From an uncultured Eubacterium sp. (GTDB lineage: Bacteria; Bacillota; Clostridia; Lachnospirales; Lachnospiraceae): a stretch of 55,595 bases of DNA. The stretch spans positions 1 to 55,595 of the forward strand of contig CAKRDZ010000020.1 of NCBI GenBank assembly GCA_934316845.1, in the 5' to 3' direction. How positions within the stretch are numbered: the stretch's first letter is position 1; each line of letters begins with the position of its first letter. The notes under the pieces are model-generated. The model was not told where the DNA came from. It worked only from the letters and a program-made list of their open reading frames with translations, and did no database searches. A program made the translations under genes and the position numbers. Of the stretch, positions 36,659 through 45,117 are shown in pieces.

Positions 36659-37398
36659 ATTACCGAATGCAGATACAATACGATGGCGCGCGGTACCGTG
36701 GCTGGCAGAGACAGGCGGCGACCGGCGACACGATCCAGGGAAAACTGGAAGCTATACTTACCAGACGGTTTGGAAGAAATATTGAGATTGACGGCGCAAG
36801 CCGTACGGACGCCGGGGTTCACGCATTGGCACAGATTGCCAATTTTCACGTAGCAGACGATGAGGCGGTGGAGCCGGAGGAACTTCAAAAATACATCAAT
36901 CAATATCTGCCGGAAGACATCGCCGTTACCGGTGTGACAGCAGCCGGGGAACGTTTCCACAGTCGTCTTAATGCGACAGGAAAAACGTATGAATATCATT
37001 TGCTGCGTGACGGGGCGTACAATGTTTTTGCGCGGAAATATGCCTGGCAGATGACGGCGCCGCTTGACATTGTGGCGATGCGCGAAGCCGCAGGACACAT
37101 ACTTGGAAGTCATGATTTCCGAAGTTTTTGTACCAAAGCAGCAAAGAAAAAATCCACAGTCCGAACCATTCGTCTGCTGGAAATATATGAGACGAAGGAT
37201 GAAATTATCATTGAGATCGCCGGCAACGGATTTTTATATAATATGGTGCGCATCCTTGTCGGAACGCTTGTGGAAGTCGGCATGGGATTGCGAAAAGCGG
37301 ATGAGATTCCGACGATTTTGGAGAAAAAAGAACGCCGGTATGCAGGCGAGACAGCGCCGGCATGCGGACTGTTTTTAAAACAAATTTACTATGAATAA
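36655..37398 (+). CDS. truA: tRNA pseudouridine(38-40) synthase
   Basis: A 247-residue TruA. The start MNYRMQIQYDGARYRGWQRQ, the catalytic Asp in GASRTDAGVHA (about 46-56) and the late GNGFLYNMVRILVGTL are family hallmarks. It makes pseudouridine in the tRNA anticodon stem-loop. It is translationally coupled to the upstream hypothetical gene. Confidence 0.95.
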   Translation: MNYRMQIQYDGARYRGWQRQAATGDTIQGKLEAILTRRFGRNIEIDGASRTDAGVHALAQIANFHVADDEAVEPEELQKYINQYLPEDIAVTGVTAAGERFHSRLNATGKTYEYHLLRDGAYNVFARKYAWQMTAPLDIVAMREAAGHILGSHDFRSFCTKAAKKKSTVRTIRLLEIYETKDEIIIEIAGNGFLYNMVRILVGTLVEVGMGLRKADEIPTILEKKERRYAGETAPACGLFLKQIYYE

Positions 37399-37412
37399 AA
37401 GGAAGCGGTCGT

Positions 37413-37643
37413 ATGAGAGAAATGGAATTTAAAATGGAGCGGGAAGGCCTTGTCAAACCGGGTGAAAAAATCCGGGTAACAGAAGGTGTACTGCCGAGTG
37501 CCTATTATTATACGATCATACCGGCGGTTGCCATGTCGGGAAATATCGCATTTTCCGACCGGCTGAAAAACCGCGAAGGTGTGGTAAAAGATGTAGTTGA
37601 AAATGAAAAAGGCTATTATGTGATAGTCGAATTTGATGAATAA
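37413..37643 (+). CDS. Small conserved protein, unknown function
   Basis: A 76-residue protein, ATG at 37413 behind AAGGAAG. The sequence (EGLVKPGEKIRVTEGVLPSA, then YYYTIIPAV and YYVIVEFDE) looks like a small beta-barrel. No catalytic motif was recognised. It lies between truA and the aminopeptidase gene with gaps of 14 nt on each side, so it is probably in the same unit. Confidence 0.65.
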   Translation: MREMEFKMEREGLVKPGEKIRVTEGVLPSAYYYTIIPAVAMSGNIAFSDRLKNREGVVKDVVENEKGYYVIVEFDE

Positions 37644-37657
37644 ATGGAGGAATGAAC

Positions 37658-39049
37658 ATGGAACGCAAAAATGCATGGAATGGATATGAAACAGAAGAAT
37701 TGCAAAAAGTGGATGCGTTAAATCAGGAATACCGCACATTTTTGAATGAGGGAAAAACCGAGCGCGAATGCGTGAAACTGGCTGTGAAAATGGCAGAAGA
37801 GGCAGGATACCGTGACTTAAAAGATGTCATTGCCAAAAAGGAGACGCTGAAGGCAGGAGACAAAGTGTACGCTGTCGGCATGAAAAAGATGATCTCTCTT
37901 TTCCAGATCGGAAAGAAACCGCTGGAAGAAGGAATGGCAATCCTTGGCGCGCACATTGACTCCCCACGTTTGGATATTAAACAGAATCCGTTGTACGAAG
38001 AAGGCGGTTTTGCTTATCTTGACACACATTATTATGGCGGTATCAAAAAATATCAATGGGTGACACTGCCGCTTGCTGTCCACGGTGTGATCGCGAAAAA
38101 AGATGGAACCGTTGTCGATGTGAAAATCGGAGAGGACAAAGAGGATCCGGTATTCTGCGTAACCGATCTTTTGATCCATCTTTCCGGTGACCGTATGGAA
38201 AAGAAGGCAAACAAAGTGATCGAGGGAGAAGAACTGGATCTGCTGTTTGGAAGCAAGCCGCTCAAAGGCAAAGAAAAAGAAGCAGTGAAAGAAAGCGTTC
38301 TTGCACTTTTGAAAGAAAAATATGACATGGAAGAAGAAGACTTTTTGTCGGCGGAATTGGAAATCGTGCCGGCCGGGGAAGCGCGCGAAGCCGGCATTGA
38401 TGCCAGTATGATCATGGGCTACGGACAGGACGATCGCGTCTGTGCATTTACGTCCCTCAAAGCAATGCTGGAGGTCGAAGGCACGGATTATACGACATGT
38501 TGTCTTCTTGTAGATAAGGAAGAGATCGGAAGCGTCGGAGCGACCGGAATGCAGTCGAAAACATTTGAAAATACGGTGGCTGAGATTCTTGCCTGCATGG
38601 GTGAATACAGTGATCTCGCTGTCCGCCGCTGCCTTGCCAATTCGAAAATGCTTTCCTCGGACGTAAGCGCTGCGTTTGATCCGACCTTTAAATCCGCGTA
38701 TGAGCCGAAAAATGCCGCTTATTTTGGAAAAGGAATGGTGTTTAACAAATTTACCGGTGCCCGTGGAAAATCCGGAAGTAACGATGCCAATGCCGAATAC
38801 ATCGCAGGCATCCGCCGCATTCTGGACGAAAAAAATGTCGCATACCAGACGGCTGAACTTGGAAAAGTAGATGTCGGCGGAGGTGGAACCATCGCCTATA
38901 TCATGGCACTTTATGGCATGGAAGTCATTGACTGTGGTGTCGCAGTGCTCAATATGCATGCTCCTTGGGAAATTGTCAGCAAGGCAGATGTCTATGAGAC
39001 GAAAAAAGGCTATATTGTATTTTTGGAAGATGCATTTTCAGTAAAATAA
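37658..39049 (+). CDS. M18-family aminopeptidase
   Basis: The ATG at 37658 has GGAGG seven nt upstream; an ATG at 37652 is too close to that site. The 463-residue protein has the metal-ligand blocks GAHIDSPRLD (His and Asp), LLVDKEEIGSVGATG (the catalytic Glu pair) and a late VLNMHAPWEIVS with the final His ligand. This is the M18 layout (aspartyl aminopeptidase type). It is a cytoplasmic zinc peptidase. A good terminator follows. Confidence 0.9.
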   Translation: MERKNAWNGYETEELQKVDALNQEYRTFLNEGKTERECVKLAVKMAEEAGYRDLKDVIAKKETLKAGDKVYAVGMKKMISLFQIGKKPLEEGMAILGAHIDSPRLDIKQNPLYEEGGFAYLDTHYYGGIKKYQWVTLPLAVHGVIAKKDGTVVDVKIGEDKEDPVFCVTDLLIHLSGDRMEKKANKVIEGEELDLLFGSKPLKGKEKEAVKESVLALLKEKYDMEEEDFLSAELEIVPAGEAREAGIDASMIMGYGQDDRVCAFTSLKAMLEVEGTDYTTCCLLVDKEEIGSVGATGMQSKTFENTVAEILACMGEYSDLAVRRCLANSKMLSSDVSAAFDPTFKSAYEPKNAAYFGKGMVFNKFTGARGKSGSNDANAEYIAGIRRILDEKNVAYQTAELGKVDVGGGGTIAYIMALYGMEVIDCGVAVLNMHAPWEIVSKADVYETKKGYIVFLEDAFSVK

Positions 39050-39073
39050 GATATGTTGAAAATAGTTTTGCTT

Positions 39074-39112
39074 CGAGGCATGGATCATCGCGGTCCGTGT
39101 CTCGATTTTTTT
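39074..39112 (+). terminator. Terminator of the aminopeptidase gene
   Basis: CGAGGCATGGATC pairs with GGTCCGTGTCTCG (three G-U pairs), loop ATCGC, followed by ATTTTTTT. Confidence 0.88.
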
Positions 39113-39129
39113 GTCTGAAAAACGATATC

Positions 39130-39184
39130 TTGACAATTGACAGCTTCCCTCGTATGATTATCCTTACAATTATGAACACGAGGG
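39130..39184 (+). promoter_or_regulatory. Consensus promoter with inverted repeat, ahead of the pseudokinase gene
   Basis: TTGACA (39130-39135), 17 nt, TATGAT (39153-39158). An inverted repeat CCCTCGT (39147-39153) and ACGAGGG (39178-39184) starts in the spacer and ends at the ribosome site, so it could be an operator or hide the ribosome site in the RNA. Confidence 0.7.
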
Positions 39185-39196
39185 GGAAGTGATAGG

Positions 39197-40498
39197 ATGA
39201 CACAAAGGGATTTTCTGCCGGAAGGGGTAGTTTTAAAGGGACGATATGAAGTGAAAAAAAGCATTTATACGACACAAGTAGAACGTAATTATGAATGCTA
39301 TGACAGGGAGCAAAAGAAAACATACTGGCTGAAAGAGTTTTATCCGGTAAACTATTGCGGAAGGGGGCAGGATGGCCAAACCGTTATCGTGCATGGAAGC
39401 AGTAACCGGTCTGTGTTTGAAAGGTCGAGGGAAGCATTTGCGGCGGAATACCGTCAATTGGCAGCCTGTCGGAAGACACCGGAAATTCCAAAAGCAGAGC
39501 TGTTGTTTTCGGAAAATAATACAATCTATGCCGTATTGGAAAAACCAGATGGGAAAAGACTTTCCGAATACATAAAAAGCGCCGGAGGCAGATTGTCTTA
39601 CCGCGAAGGCGCCGAAATCATCCGGAAGATCCTGGAGGCCTTGTCGCATATCCGCAAGAAGAGCAAGCATCTTCCGCAAATAACAAAAGACAGCATCGTT
39701 ATGTCTCAAAAACCGAAAAGAGAAGTGGTTTTTGTGGAATTTTCCAAGGAAGAAGCAGATGTTTTATATCAAGTGGGAAGTCTCTGGTATGAGATGCTGA
39801 CCGGACTGCGCCCTCAGACATCCGCGGTACGTCCGCCGTCCGAATTAGGAATTGAACTGCCGGAGATGGCAGAGCAGCTGATTCTGCGCTGTCTGGGGCA
39901 AAAAGAGAGCCGGCCCGCATTGGAAGAAATCCTTTCCTTTCTTTCCCAGGAAAAGAAGGGGCGGATCGTGCTGCCAAAAAGGCAGATCGCGCTGGCTGTG
40001 GCGGCGTTGATTTTTGTTATAGCAGCCTGGAAGAGTCTGCTGCCAAAGGAAAGGGAAGCGCTGCACGCGGAAGCAGATTCCGTTTGGGCGGAGACGGCTG
40101 ATGTGGAAAGCGGGGCGGCACTGTCGGTTGTTTCGCCGGAAGTAGTAAGTGTGCAGGCATTGGAAGAAGACACTGTGAGCGGGGAGCTGCCGGAGGAAGG
40201 CATCGTAAGCAAGGGAGTGGTAAAGGAAGACACAGTAAGCGGGCAGGCGCTGGAGAAGGACGCAGAAAGCAAGGGGGCGTCGGAGAAGGACACAGAAAGT
40301 AAGGGGGCGTTGGAGAAGGACACAGTAAGCAAGGGGGCGTCGGAGAAAAAGACAGAGCATGTGCAGGAGAAAAAGAAAACGAAAGCAGAGGGTACAAAGC
40401 CAGAACAAAACATGAAAAAGGCGCAAAATAAAGGGTATCCGTCGGTTGGTACAAAGAAGCCGGGTAAGCCAAAATCGAATTTGTTTGAGAATTGGTAA
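39197..40498 (+). CDS. Membrane-anchored protein kinase-like protein (probable pseudokinase)
   Basis: A 433-residue protein. The N-terminal part resembles a Ser/Thr kinase: GRYEVKKSIY replaces the Gly-rich loop, and TYWLKEFYP has the Lys usually used for ATP contact. The C-lobe is shortened: where the HRD and DFG motifs should be it reads PQITKDSIVMS and REVVFVEFSK, so catalysis is unlikely. A membrane segment lies near 255-276 (ALAVAALIFVIAAW). The outside part is a low-complexity Glu/Ser/Lys tail with a 10-residue repeat and a basic end. It may be a sensor or scaffold at the envelope. The ligand is unknown. Confidence 0.75.
   Translation: MTQRDFLPEGVVLKGRYEVKKSIYTTQVERNYECYDREQKKTYWLKEFYPVNYCGRGQDGQTVIVHGSSNRSVFERSREAFAAEYRQLAACRKTPEIPKAELLFSENNTIYAVLEKPDGKRLSEYIKSAGGRLSYREGAEIIRKILEALSHIRKKSKHLPQITKDSIVMSQKPKREVVFVEFSKEEADVLYQVGSLWYEMLTGLRPQTSAVRPPSELGIELPEMAEQLILRCLGQKESRPALEEILSFLSQEKKGRIVLPKRQIALAVAALIFVIAAWKSLLPKEREALHAEADSVWAETADVESGAALSVVSPEVVSVQALEEDTVSGELPEEGIVSKGVVKEDTVSGQALEKDAESKGASEKDTESKGALEKDTVSKGASEKKTEHVQEKKKTKAEGTKPEQNMKKAQNKGYPSVGTKKPGKPKSNLFENW
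40171..40350 (+). repeat. Decaying 30-bp coding tandem repeat (six units)
   Basis: Units begin at 40171, 40201, 40231, 40261, 40291 and 40321. The last three are nearly identical (CAGAAAGCAAGGGGGCGTCG type) and the earlier ones increasingly diverged. Each encodes ten residues such as TESKGALEKD. The unit length keeps the reading frame. Confidence 0.85.
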
Positions 40499-40625
40499 AA
40501 AAGGGAAGATTCATAATGCAGAAGTTATAAATGTATAACGAAAAAGTTATTAAGAAAGTAAAAATAATACCTATATTTTATGATGGAAGTATGTTACTCT
40601 AAGTTTGGAGAAAGGAGGTTGCTAG

Positions 40626-41741
40626 ATGCAACACAAAAAACTTATGGGGATTGTAGCTTTGCTGATGTGTCTTACGTTAGTGGCGCCGACAGTGACGATT
40701 GAGGCAGCGACAACAATCTACAACAACCAGACTGGTACGCAGGATGGGTACAATTATGAATTGTGGAAAGATTATGGGACCACAAGCATGACCCTGAATG
40801 GAGGGGGAACCTTCAGCTGCCAGTGGAGCAACATTGGGAATGCGTTATTCCGTAAAGGAAAGAAATTCGACGCGACCAAGACGTATTCGCAGCTTGGCAA
40901 TATCACGATTGACTACGGCTGCAACTACCAGCCAAACGGAAACTCTTACCTCTGTGTATATGGCTGGTCAAAGAGTCCGCTTGTGGAATTCTACATCGTA
41001 GACAGCTGGGGAACCTGGCGTCCACCGGGAGGAACTTCCAAAGGGCAGATCTATGTAGATGGCGGAACCTATGATGTGTATGAGACAACTCGTGTAAATC
41101 AGCCATCCATCGAAGGAAACACGACCTTCAAACAGTATTGGAGTGTACGTACAAGCAAACGTACGAGCGGAACGATTTCCGTGACAGAACATTTTAAAGC
41201 TTGGGCGAACAAAGGCATGAGCCTCGGAAAGATCTATGAAGCGGCTTTGAATATCGAAGGATATCAGAGCAGTGGAAGCGCCAATGTGTATAAGAATAAT
41301 ATGACCATCGGCGGAAGTTCCAGCGGATCAAGCAGTTCCGGGAACTCCGGCTCAGGCAGTTCGGGAAGCACAAGTTCAAGTACGAACAAGAAAGAGTGTG
41401 AAAGCATGACACTTGGGGGCAGTTATGCCGGAAAGATCAATTCTCCATTCAGTGGAGTAGGTCTTTATGCAAATGGGGATAATTGCAAATTTACCCAGTA
41501 TTTTGCTTATGGCACACACAGTTTCTCTCTTCGTGGCTGTTCGAACAACGATAAAATGGCAAAAGTAGATTTGTACATCGGCGGTACAAAGAAAGGTACT
41601 TTTTACTATGGCGGAAGTTATCCTGCCGTATACACGATCAATAATGTAAGTCATGGAACAGGAAACCAGGAGATTAAACTGGTATGCTCCGATGACAATG
41701 GTACATGGGATGCTTATGTAGACTATCTTACATGGCAATAA
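40626..41741 (+). CDS. Secreted GH11 endo-xylanase with C-terminal CBM36-like domain
   Basis: A 371-residue protein. The signal peptide ends near IEAA (about 28). The GH11 jelly-roll (about 30-225) has the nucleophile Glu121 in LVEFYIVDSWG and the acid/base Glu211 in NIEGYQSSG. A Ser/Gly linker (about 228-255) leads to a C-terminal domain (about 260-371) ending GTWDAYVDYLTWQ, the pattern of Ca-dependent xylan-binding CBM36/CBM6-type modules. It gives a second class of secreted xylanase besides the GH10 pair. RBS AAAGGAGG; own terminator. Confidence 0.94.
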   Translation: MQHKKLMGIVALLMCLTLVAPTVTIEAATTIYNNQTGTQDGYNYELWKDYGTTSMTLNGGGTFSCQWSNIGNALFRKGKKFDATKTYSQLGNITIDYGCNYQPNGNSYLCVYGWSKSPLVEFYIVDSWGTWRPPGGTSKGQIYVDGGTYDVYETTRVNQPSIEGNTTFKQYWSVRTSKRTSGTISVTEHFKAWANKGMSLGKIYEAALNIEGYQSSGSANVYKNNMTIGGSSSGSSSSGNSGSGSSGSTSSSTNKKECESMTLGGSYAGKINSPFSGVGLYANGDNCKFTQYFAYGTHSFSLRGCSNNDKMAKVDLYIGGTKKGTFYYGGSYPAVYTINNVSHGTGNQEIKLVCSDDNGTWDAYVDYLTWQ

Positions 41742-41791
41742 AGGGAATCAATGGGATGCATCGTTACCGGGCGTCCCTCATAGAATAAACA

Positions 41792-41836
41792 ACTCTGCCT
41801 GCGGCAAATAATCTACCGGCTGCGGGCAGAGTTTTT
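41792..41836 (+). terminator. Terminator of the GH11 xylanase gene
   Basis: ACTCTGCCTGCGGC pairs with GGCTGCGGGCAGAGT around a 12-nt loop, followed by TTTTTG. It is long and GC-rich. Confidence 0.9.
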
Positions 41837-41883
41837 GTATTGCTGCTTTCATATCCGAAAGCACCTGAACATAGCTTTTCCAG

Positions 41884-41912
41884 TAGACAAAGTGTGTGAA
41901 AAATGTTATAAT
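41884..41912 (+). promoter_or_regulatory. Promoter of guaA
   Basis: TAGACA (41884-41889), 17 nt, TATAAT (41907-41912), 45 nt ahead of the TTG start. No guanine or xanthine riboswitch motif was seen in the short leader. Confidence 0.7.
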
Positions 41913-41957
41913 TTTTAATTATATGAAACAAGCAATGATCAGAAGGAGGAAATAACG

Positions 41958-43496
41958 TTGAATAAAGAACTCGTTATTGTGCTTGATTTTGGCGGCCAGT
42001 ACAATCAGCTGATTGCCAGACGTGTCCGAGAGTGTCATGTATACTGCGAAGTGCATCCATACACCCTTGGAATCGATAAGATCAAGGAAATGAACCCGAA
42101 AGGGATTATATTTACCGGTGGACCAAATAGTGTATATGCGGAAGAATCCCCACGTTATCAGAAAGAAATTTTTGAACTTGGTATCCCGATTCTCGGAATC
42201 TGCTATGGTTCCCAGTTGATGGCATATACGCTCGGTGGAACAGTGGAGACAGCACCTGTCAGCGAATACGGAAAGACAGAAGTCAAAGTGGACAAGTCAT
42301 CTCTTTTGTTTGGCGATGTCGAAGAAAAGACAATCTGCTGGATGAGCCACACCGATTATATCGCAAAGGCACCGGAAGGCTTTACTATCAGTGCGACGAC
42401 GCCTGCCTGCCCGGTAGCAGCGATGGAAATGCCTGAGAAAAAACTTTATGCAACGCAATTTCATCCTGAAGTTCTTCATACTCAGGAAGGTGTGAAGATG
42501 CTTTCCAATTTTGTATACAAAGTCTGCGGCTGCAGCGGTGACTGGAAAATGTCTTCTTTCGTAGAAGATACCATCCGTTCCATTCGTGAAAAGGTCGGCG
42601 ACGGCAAAGTGCTCTGTGCTCTTTCCGGTGGTGTCGACTCTTCTGTGGCAGCAGTCCTTCTTTCAAAGGCAATCGGCAAACAGCTGACTTGTGTCTTTGT
42701 TGATCAGGGACTTCTGCGCAAAAATGAAGGAGACGAAGTCGAAGCTGTATTCGGCCCGGACGGCCCATACGACCTGAACTTTATCCGTGTCAACTGCCAG
42801 GAACGTTTCTATGAAAAACTTGCTGGTGTCAGTGAGCCGGAAGCAAAACGTAAAATCATCGGCGAAGAATTTATCCGAGTTTTCGAAGAGGAAGCAAAGA
42901 AAATCGGAGCTGTCGATTTCTTAGTACAGGGAACGATTTACCCGGACGTGATCGAATCCGGTCTCGGTAAATCTGCAGTCATCAAGTCCCACCACAATGT
43001 CGGTGGTCTCCCGGACTGCGTTGATTTCAAAGAAATCATCGAACCTCTCCGTCTCCTTTTCAAGGACGAAGTTCGTAAAGCCGGCCGCGAACTCGGCATC
43101 CCGGAATATCTGGTAAGCCGCCAGCCATTCCCGGGCCCGGGCCTTGGAATCCGTATCGTCGGCGAAGTAACGGCAGAAAAAGTCCGCATCGTTCAAGACG
43201 CCGACTACATCTACCGCGACGAGATCGCCAAAGCCGGTATCGAAGGCCTCGGTCAGTACTTCGCCGCCCTCACCAACATGCGCAGCGTCGGTGTCATGGG
43301 TGACGAACGTACCTACGACTACGCCGTAGCTCTCCGCGCCGTGAACACAACCGACTTCATGACCGCCGAGTGCTCCGAAATCCCATTCGAGGTACTCCAA
43401 AAGGTAATGAACCGAATCATAAACGAGGTGAAAGGGGTCAACCGTGTAATGTACGATCTGACCAGTAAGCCACCTGGAACGATAGAGTTTGAATAG
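41958..43496 (+). CDS. guaA: GMP synthase (glutamine-hydrolysing)
   Basis: A 512-residue protein starting at TTG 41958 behind AGAAGGAGG. The class I amidotransferase domain has the nucleophile Cys in ILGICYGSQ and the His/Glu of TQFHPE. The ATP-pyrophosphatase loop is ALSGGVDSSVAA (about 222), and the C-terminal dimerisation domain ends in the standard LTSKPPGTIEFE. The last 12 bases (GAGTTTGAATAG) recur at 55254, consistent with insertion of an island here. Codons become markedly C-ending in roughly the last 500 bases. Confidence 0.97.
   Translation: MNKELVIVLDFGGQYNQLIARRVRECHVYCEVHPYTLGIDKIKEMNPKGIIFTGGPNSVYAEESPRYQKEIFELGIPILGICYGSQLMAYTLGGTVETAPVSEYGKTEVKVDKSSLLFGDVEEKTICWMSHTDYIAKAPEGFTISATTPACPVAAMEMPEKKLYATQFHPEVLHTQEGVKMLSNFVYKVCGCSGDWKMSSFVEDTIRSIREKVGDGKVLCALSGGVDSSVAAVLLSKAIGKQLTCVFVDQGLLRKNEGDEVEAVFGPDGPYDLNFIRVNCQERFYEKLAGVSEPEAKRKIIGEEFIRVFEEEAKKIGAVDFLVQGTIYPDVIESGLGKSAVIKSHHNVGGLPDCVDFKEIIEPLRLLFKDEVRKAGRELGIPEYLVSRQPFPGPGLGIRIVGEVTAEKVRIVQDADYIYRDEIAKAGIEGLGQYFAALTNMRSVGVMGDERTYDYAVALRAVNTTDFMTAECSEIPFEVLQKVMNRIINEVKGVNRVMYDLTSKPPGTIEFE
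43485..43496 (+). repeat. Putative attL: last 12 bases of guaA
   Basis: GAGTTTGAATAG, covering codons E-F-E-stop, is exactly repeated at 55254-55265. Extending right gives AAAGAA here against GAAGAA there, 17 of 18 matching. The 3' end of guaA is a known insertion site for genomic islands, whose repeat is this same terminal 12-bp stretch. Confidence 0.7.
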
Positions 43497-43509
43497 AAAG
43501 AAAATAGCG

Positions 43510-43533
43510 GGAAGCCTTGTGGGAGGGGCTTCC
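43510..43533 (+). terminator. Weak hairpin after guaA
   Basis: GGAAGCC (43510-43516) pairs with GGCTTCC (43527-43533) across a 10-nt loop. TGGATTTGATG follows, not a good U-tract. It is followed at 43542-43561 by a direct repeat ATGTAAGCA spaced 11 nt apart. Confidence 0.4.
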
Positions 43534-43750
43534 TGGATTTGATGTAAGCAGAATGTAAGCAAAAAACTTGGGTGTTAGATTTATTTGGCAAATATTTGAG
43601 TGCTTCCTAGGTTAGTGTAAAATTAAGAATGAAACATATGAAAAATTTATTTTTATGCTCATATACATAATATGACATTATTTTTATAAAAATATTGTTA
43701 TTATTTTATATGAGGTGATAGCAATGATTTTATTATATGGAGGAATTAGG

Positions 43751-45097
43751 ATGATAATAAAAAAGATACGGATTAGTAATCTTCATGGACAGCGGGATAA
43801 CAAAGAAATTCAATTTGATAAGAAACTGACGTTTTTATATGGAACCAATGGTTGTGGAAAAACAACAGTATTGAATATTTTGACTGCGATTATTACTGGA
43901 AAACTATATAATTTGGTGGAGTATATTTTTGATACTATAGAGTTGATTTTCTGTGACCAACAGAATAAAGAAGAAAGAATCATAATCAATATGATGTCAG
44001 ATGGAACCAATAAAAGAGTTATGAGAATAAATTTAGGTGATGAAAAATATGAAATAGAAGATATTGATAATTTAAAAGAGAAGATATATAGAAAAACAGA
44101 AGATGAAAATATCGATAGAGCGTTTGGAGAGATGTATCCATTTTTAAAAAATATTGCTGCTAAATTTAACTATGTATACCTTCCGTTGAATAGGTATGGA
44201 TACGATAATGTTGCTGACAGAGAATATTATAGATATGGCTATTCGAGAAGACGATATTATGAAATACAGTCAAACTCGTATAACTCTTATTTGAATGAAT
44301 CCTTGCGTTATGTAGCAGAACTTATTAGAGATAGTTGTGTTAATATAAATGTTAGGGAAAATAGAGTTAATGATCAATTCAGAAAAGATGTTTTAAGTTC
44401 AATGATTCGAGTATCTGGTGACATGCCAATTTGGCAAATTATTGATGAAATAGCTCATTTTGATTGGGATGAAGTGTTAAAATCAAAAGAGGCTTATATA
44501 AAGACACTAAAAGAAATTGGTGTGTATGATGCTAAATTACAAAAGGAAATAGAATCTTTTTTTGAAGCGTTTAAGAGTGCATATGATGATTATGTTAAAC
44601 AAAAAAATGATGATACTGAAAAGTCTGGTATTAGAATTGATTTAGCTTGGCAGTATGCAGAGTTTCAAAAAATTAAAAATATTGCCGATCTTGCTAAAGA
44701 GAATGAAAAAATAAAAGAGAAGATTAGACAACCAAAGGCTCTTTTTGAAGAATTAATAAATGATTTTTTTAAAAATAGCGGTACTCATAAGCGAGTAGTG
44801 ATAACAAATGAGGGACAGGTAATATTTGAAACTAAGGGAGGTAAATTACATCTCAAGGATTTATCATCAGGTGAAAAGCAGATTGTTATTACATTTGCCA
44901 GTTTGATATTTGGCCTTAAAGGTAAAGGAACAGGGATATTTATTGTTGATGAACCGGAAGCGTCATTGCATTTGGAATGGCAAAATAAATTTGTTCCAGC
45001 AATCCTAAAGACAAATAAAAATATACAGTTGATTTTTGCTACGCACTCTCCTGAATTAATAGGAGAATATAGAAACAAAGCGGTAAGACTAAAATAA
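43751..45097 (+). CDS. AAA/ABC-type ATPase, AriA-like (PARIS defence)
   Basis: The start is set at ATG 43751, seven nt after GGAGG; in-frame starts at 43715 and 43724 are possible but lack such spacing. The 448-residue protein opens MIIKKIRISNLHG, then has Walker A YGTNGCGKTT, a helical middle, signature LSSGEKQ, Walker B IFIVDEPEASLH and switch ATHSPE, the AAA15/RecF-like layout. Directly followed by a DUF4435 TOPRIM gene it matches the two-gene PARIS system, in which AriA senses phage anti-restriction proteins. OLD- or Gabija-like roles are less likely because the TOPRIM domain is on a separate protein. Codon use is strongly AT-biased. Confidence 0.8.
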   Translation: MIIKKIRISNLHGQRDNKEIQFDKKLTFLYGTNGCGKTTVLNILTAIITGKLYNLVEYIFDTIELIFCDQQNKEERIIINMMSDGTNKRVMRINLGDEKYEIEDIDNLKEKIYRKTEDENIDRAFGEMYPFLKNIAAKFNYVYLPLNRYGYDNVADREYYRYGYSRRRYYEIQSNSYNSYLNESLRYVAELIRDSCVNINVRENRVNDQFRKDVLSSMIRVSGDMPIWQIIDEIAHFDWDEVLKSKEAYIKTLKEIGVYDAKLQKEIESFFEAFKSAYDDYVKQKNDDTEKSGIRIDLAWQYAEFQKIKNIADLAKENEKIKEKIRQPKALFEELINDFFKNSGTHKRVVITNEGQVIFETKGGKLHLKDLSSGEKQIVITFASLIFGLKGKGTGIFIVDEPEASLHLEWQNKFVPAILKTNKNIQLIFATHSPELIGEYRNKAVRLK

Positions 45098-45117
45098 AGA
45101 AATGGAGAGTACCGAAG

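Noticed and set aside
40171..40350. Possible CRISPR array because of regular 30-bp spacing
   Set aside because: Units are directly adjacent without spacers, stay in one reading frame and encode a 10-residue protein repeat.
41742..41957. Purine riboswitch upstream of guaA
   Set aside because: After the xylanase terminator and the guaA promoter only about 40 nt of leader remain, with no purine riboswitch core.
43542..43561. The ATGTAAGCA direct repeat as the island's att site
   Set aside because: It has no copy seen at the other end of the island, whereas the guaA 12-mer does; it may be an integrase arm site at most.
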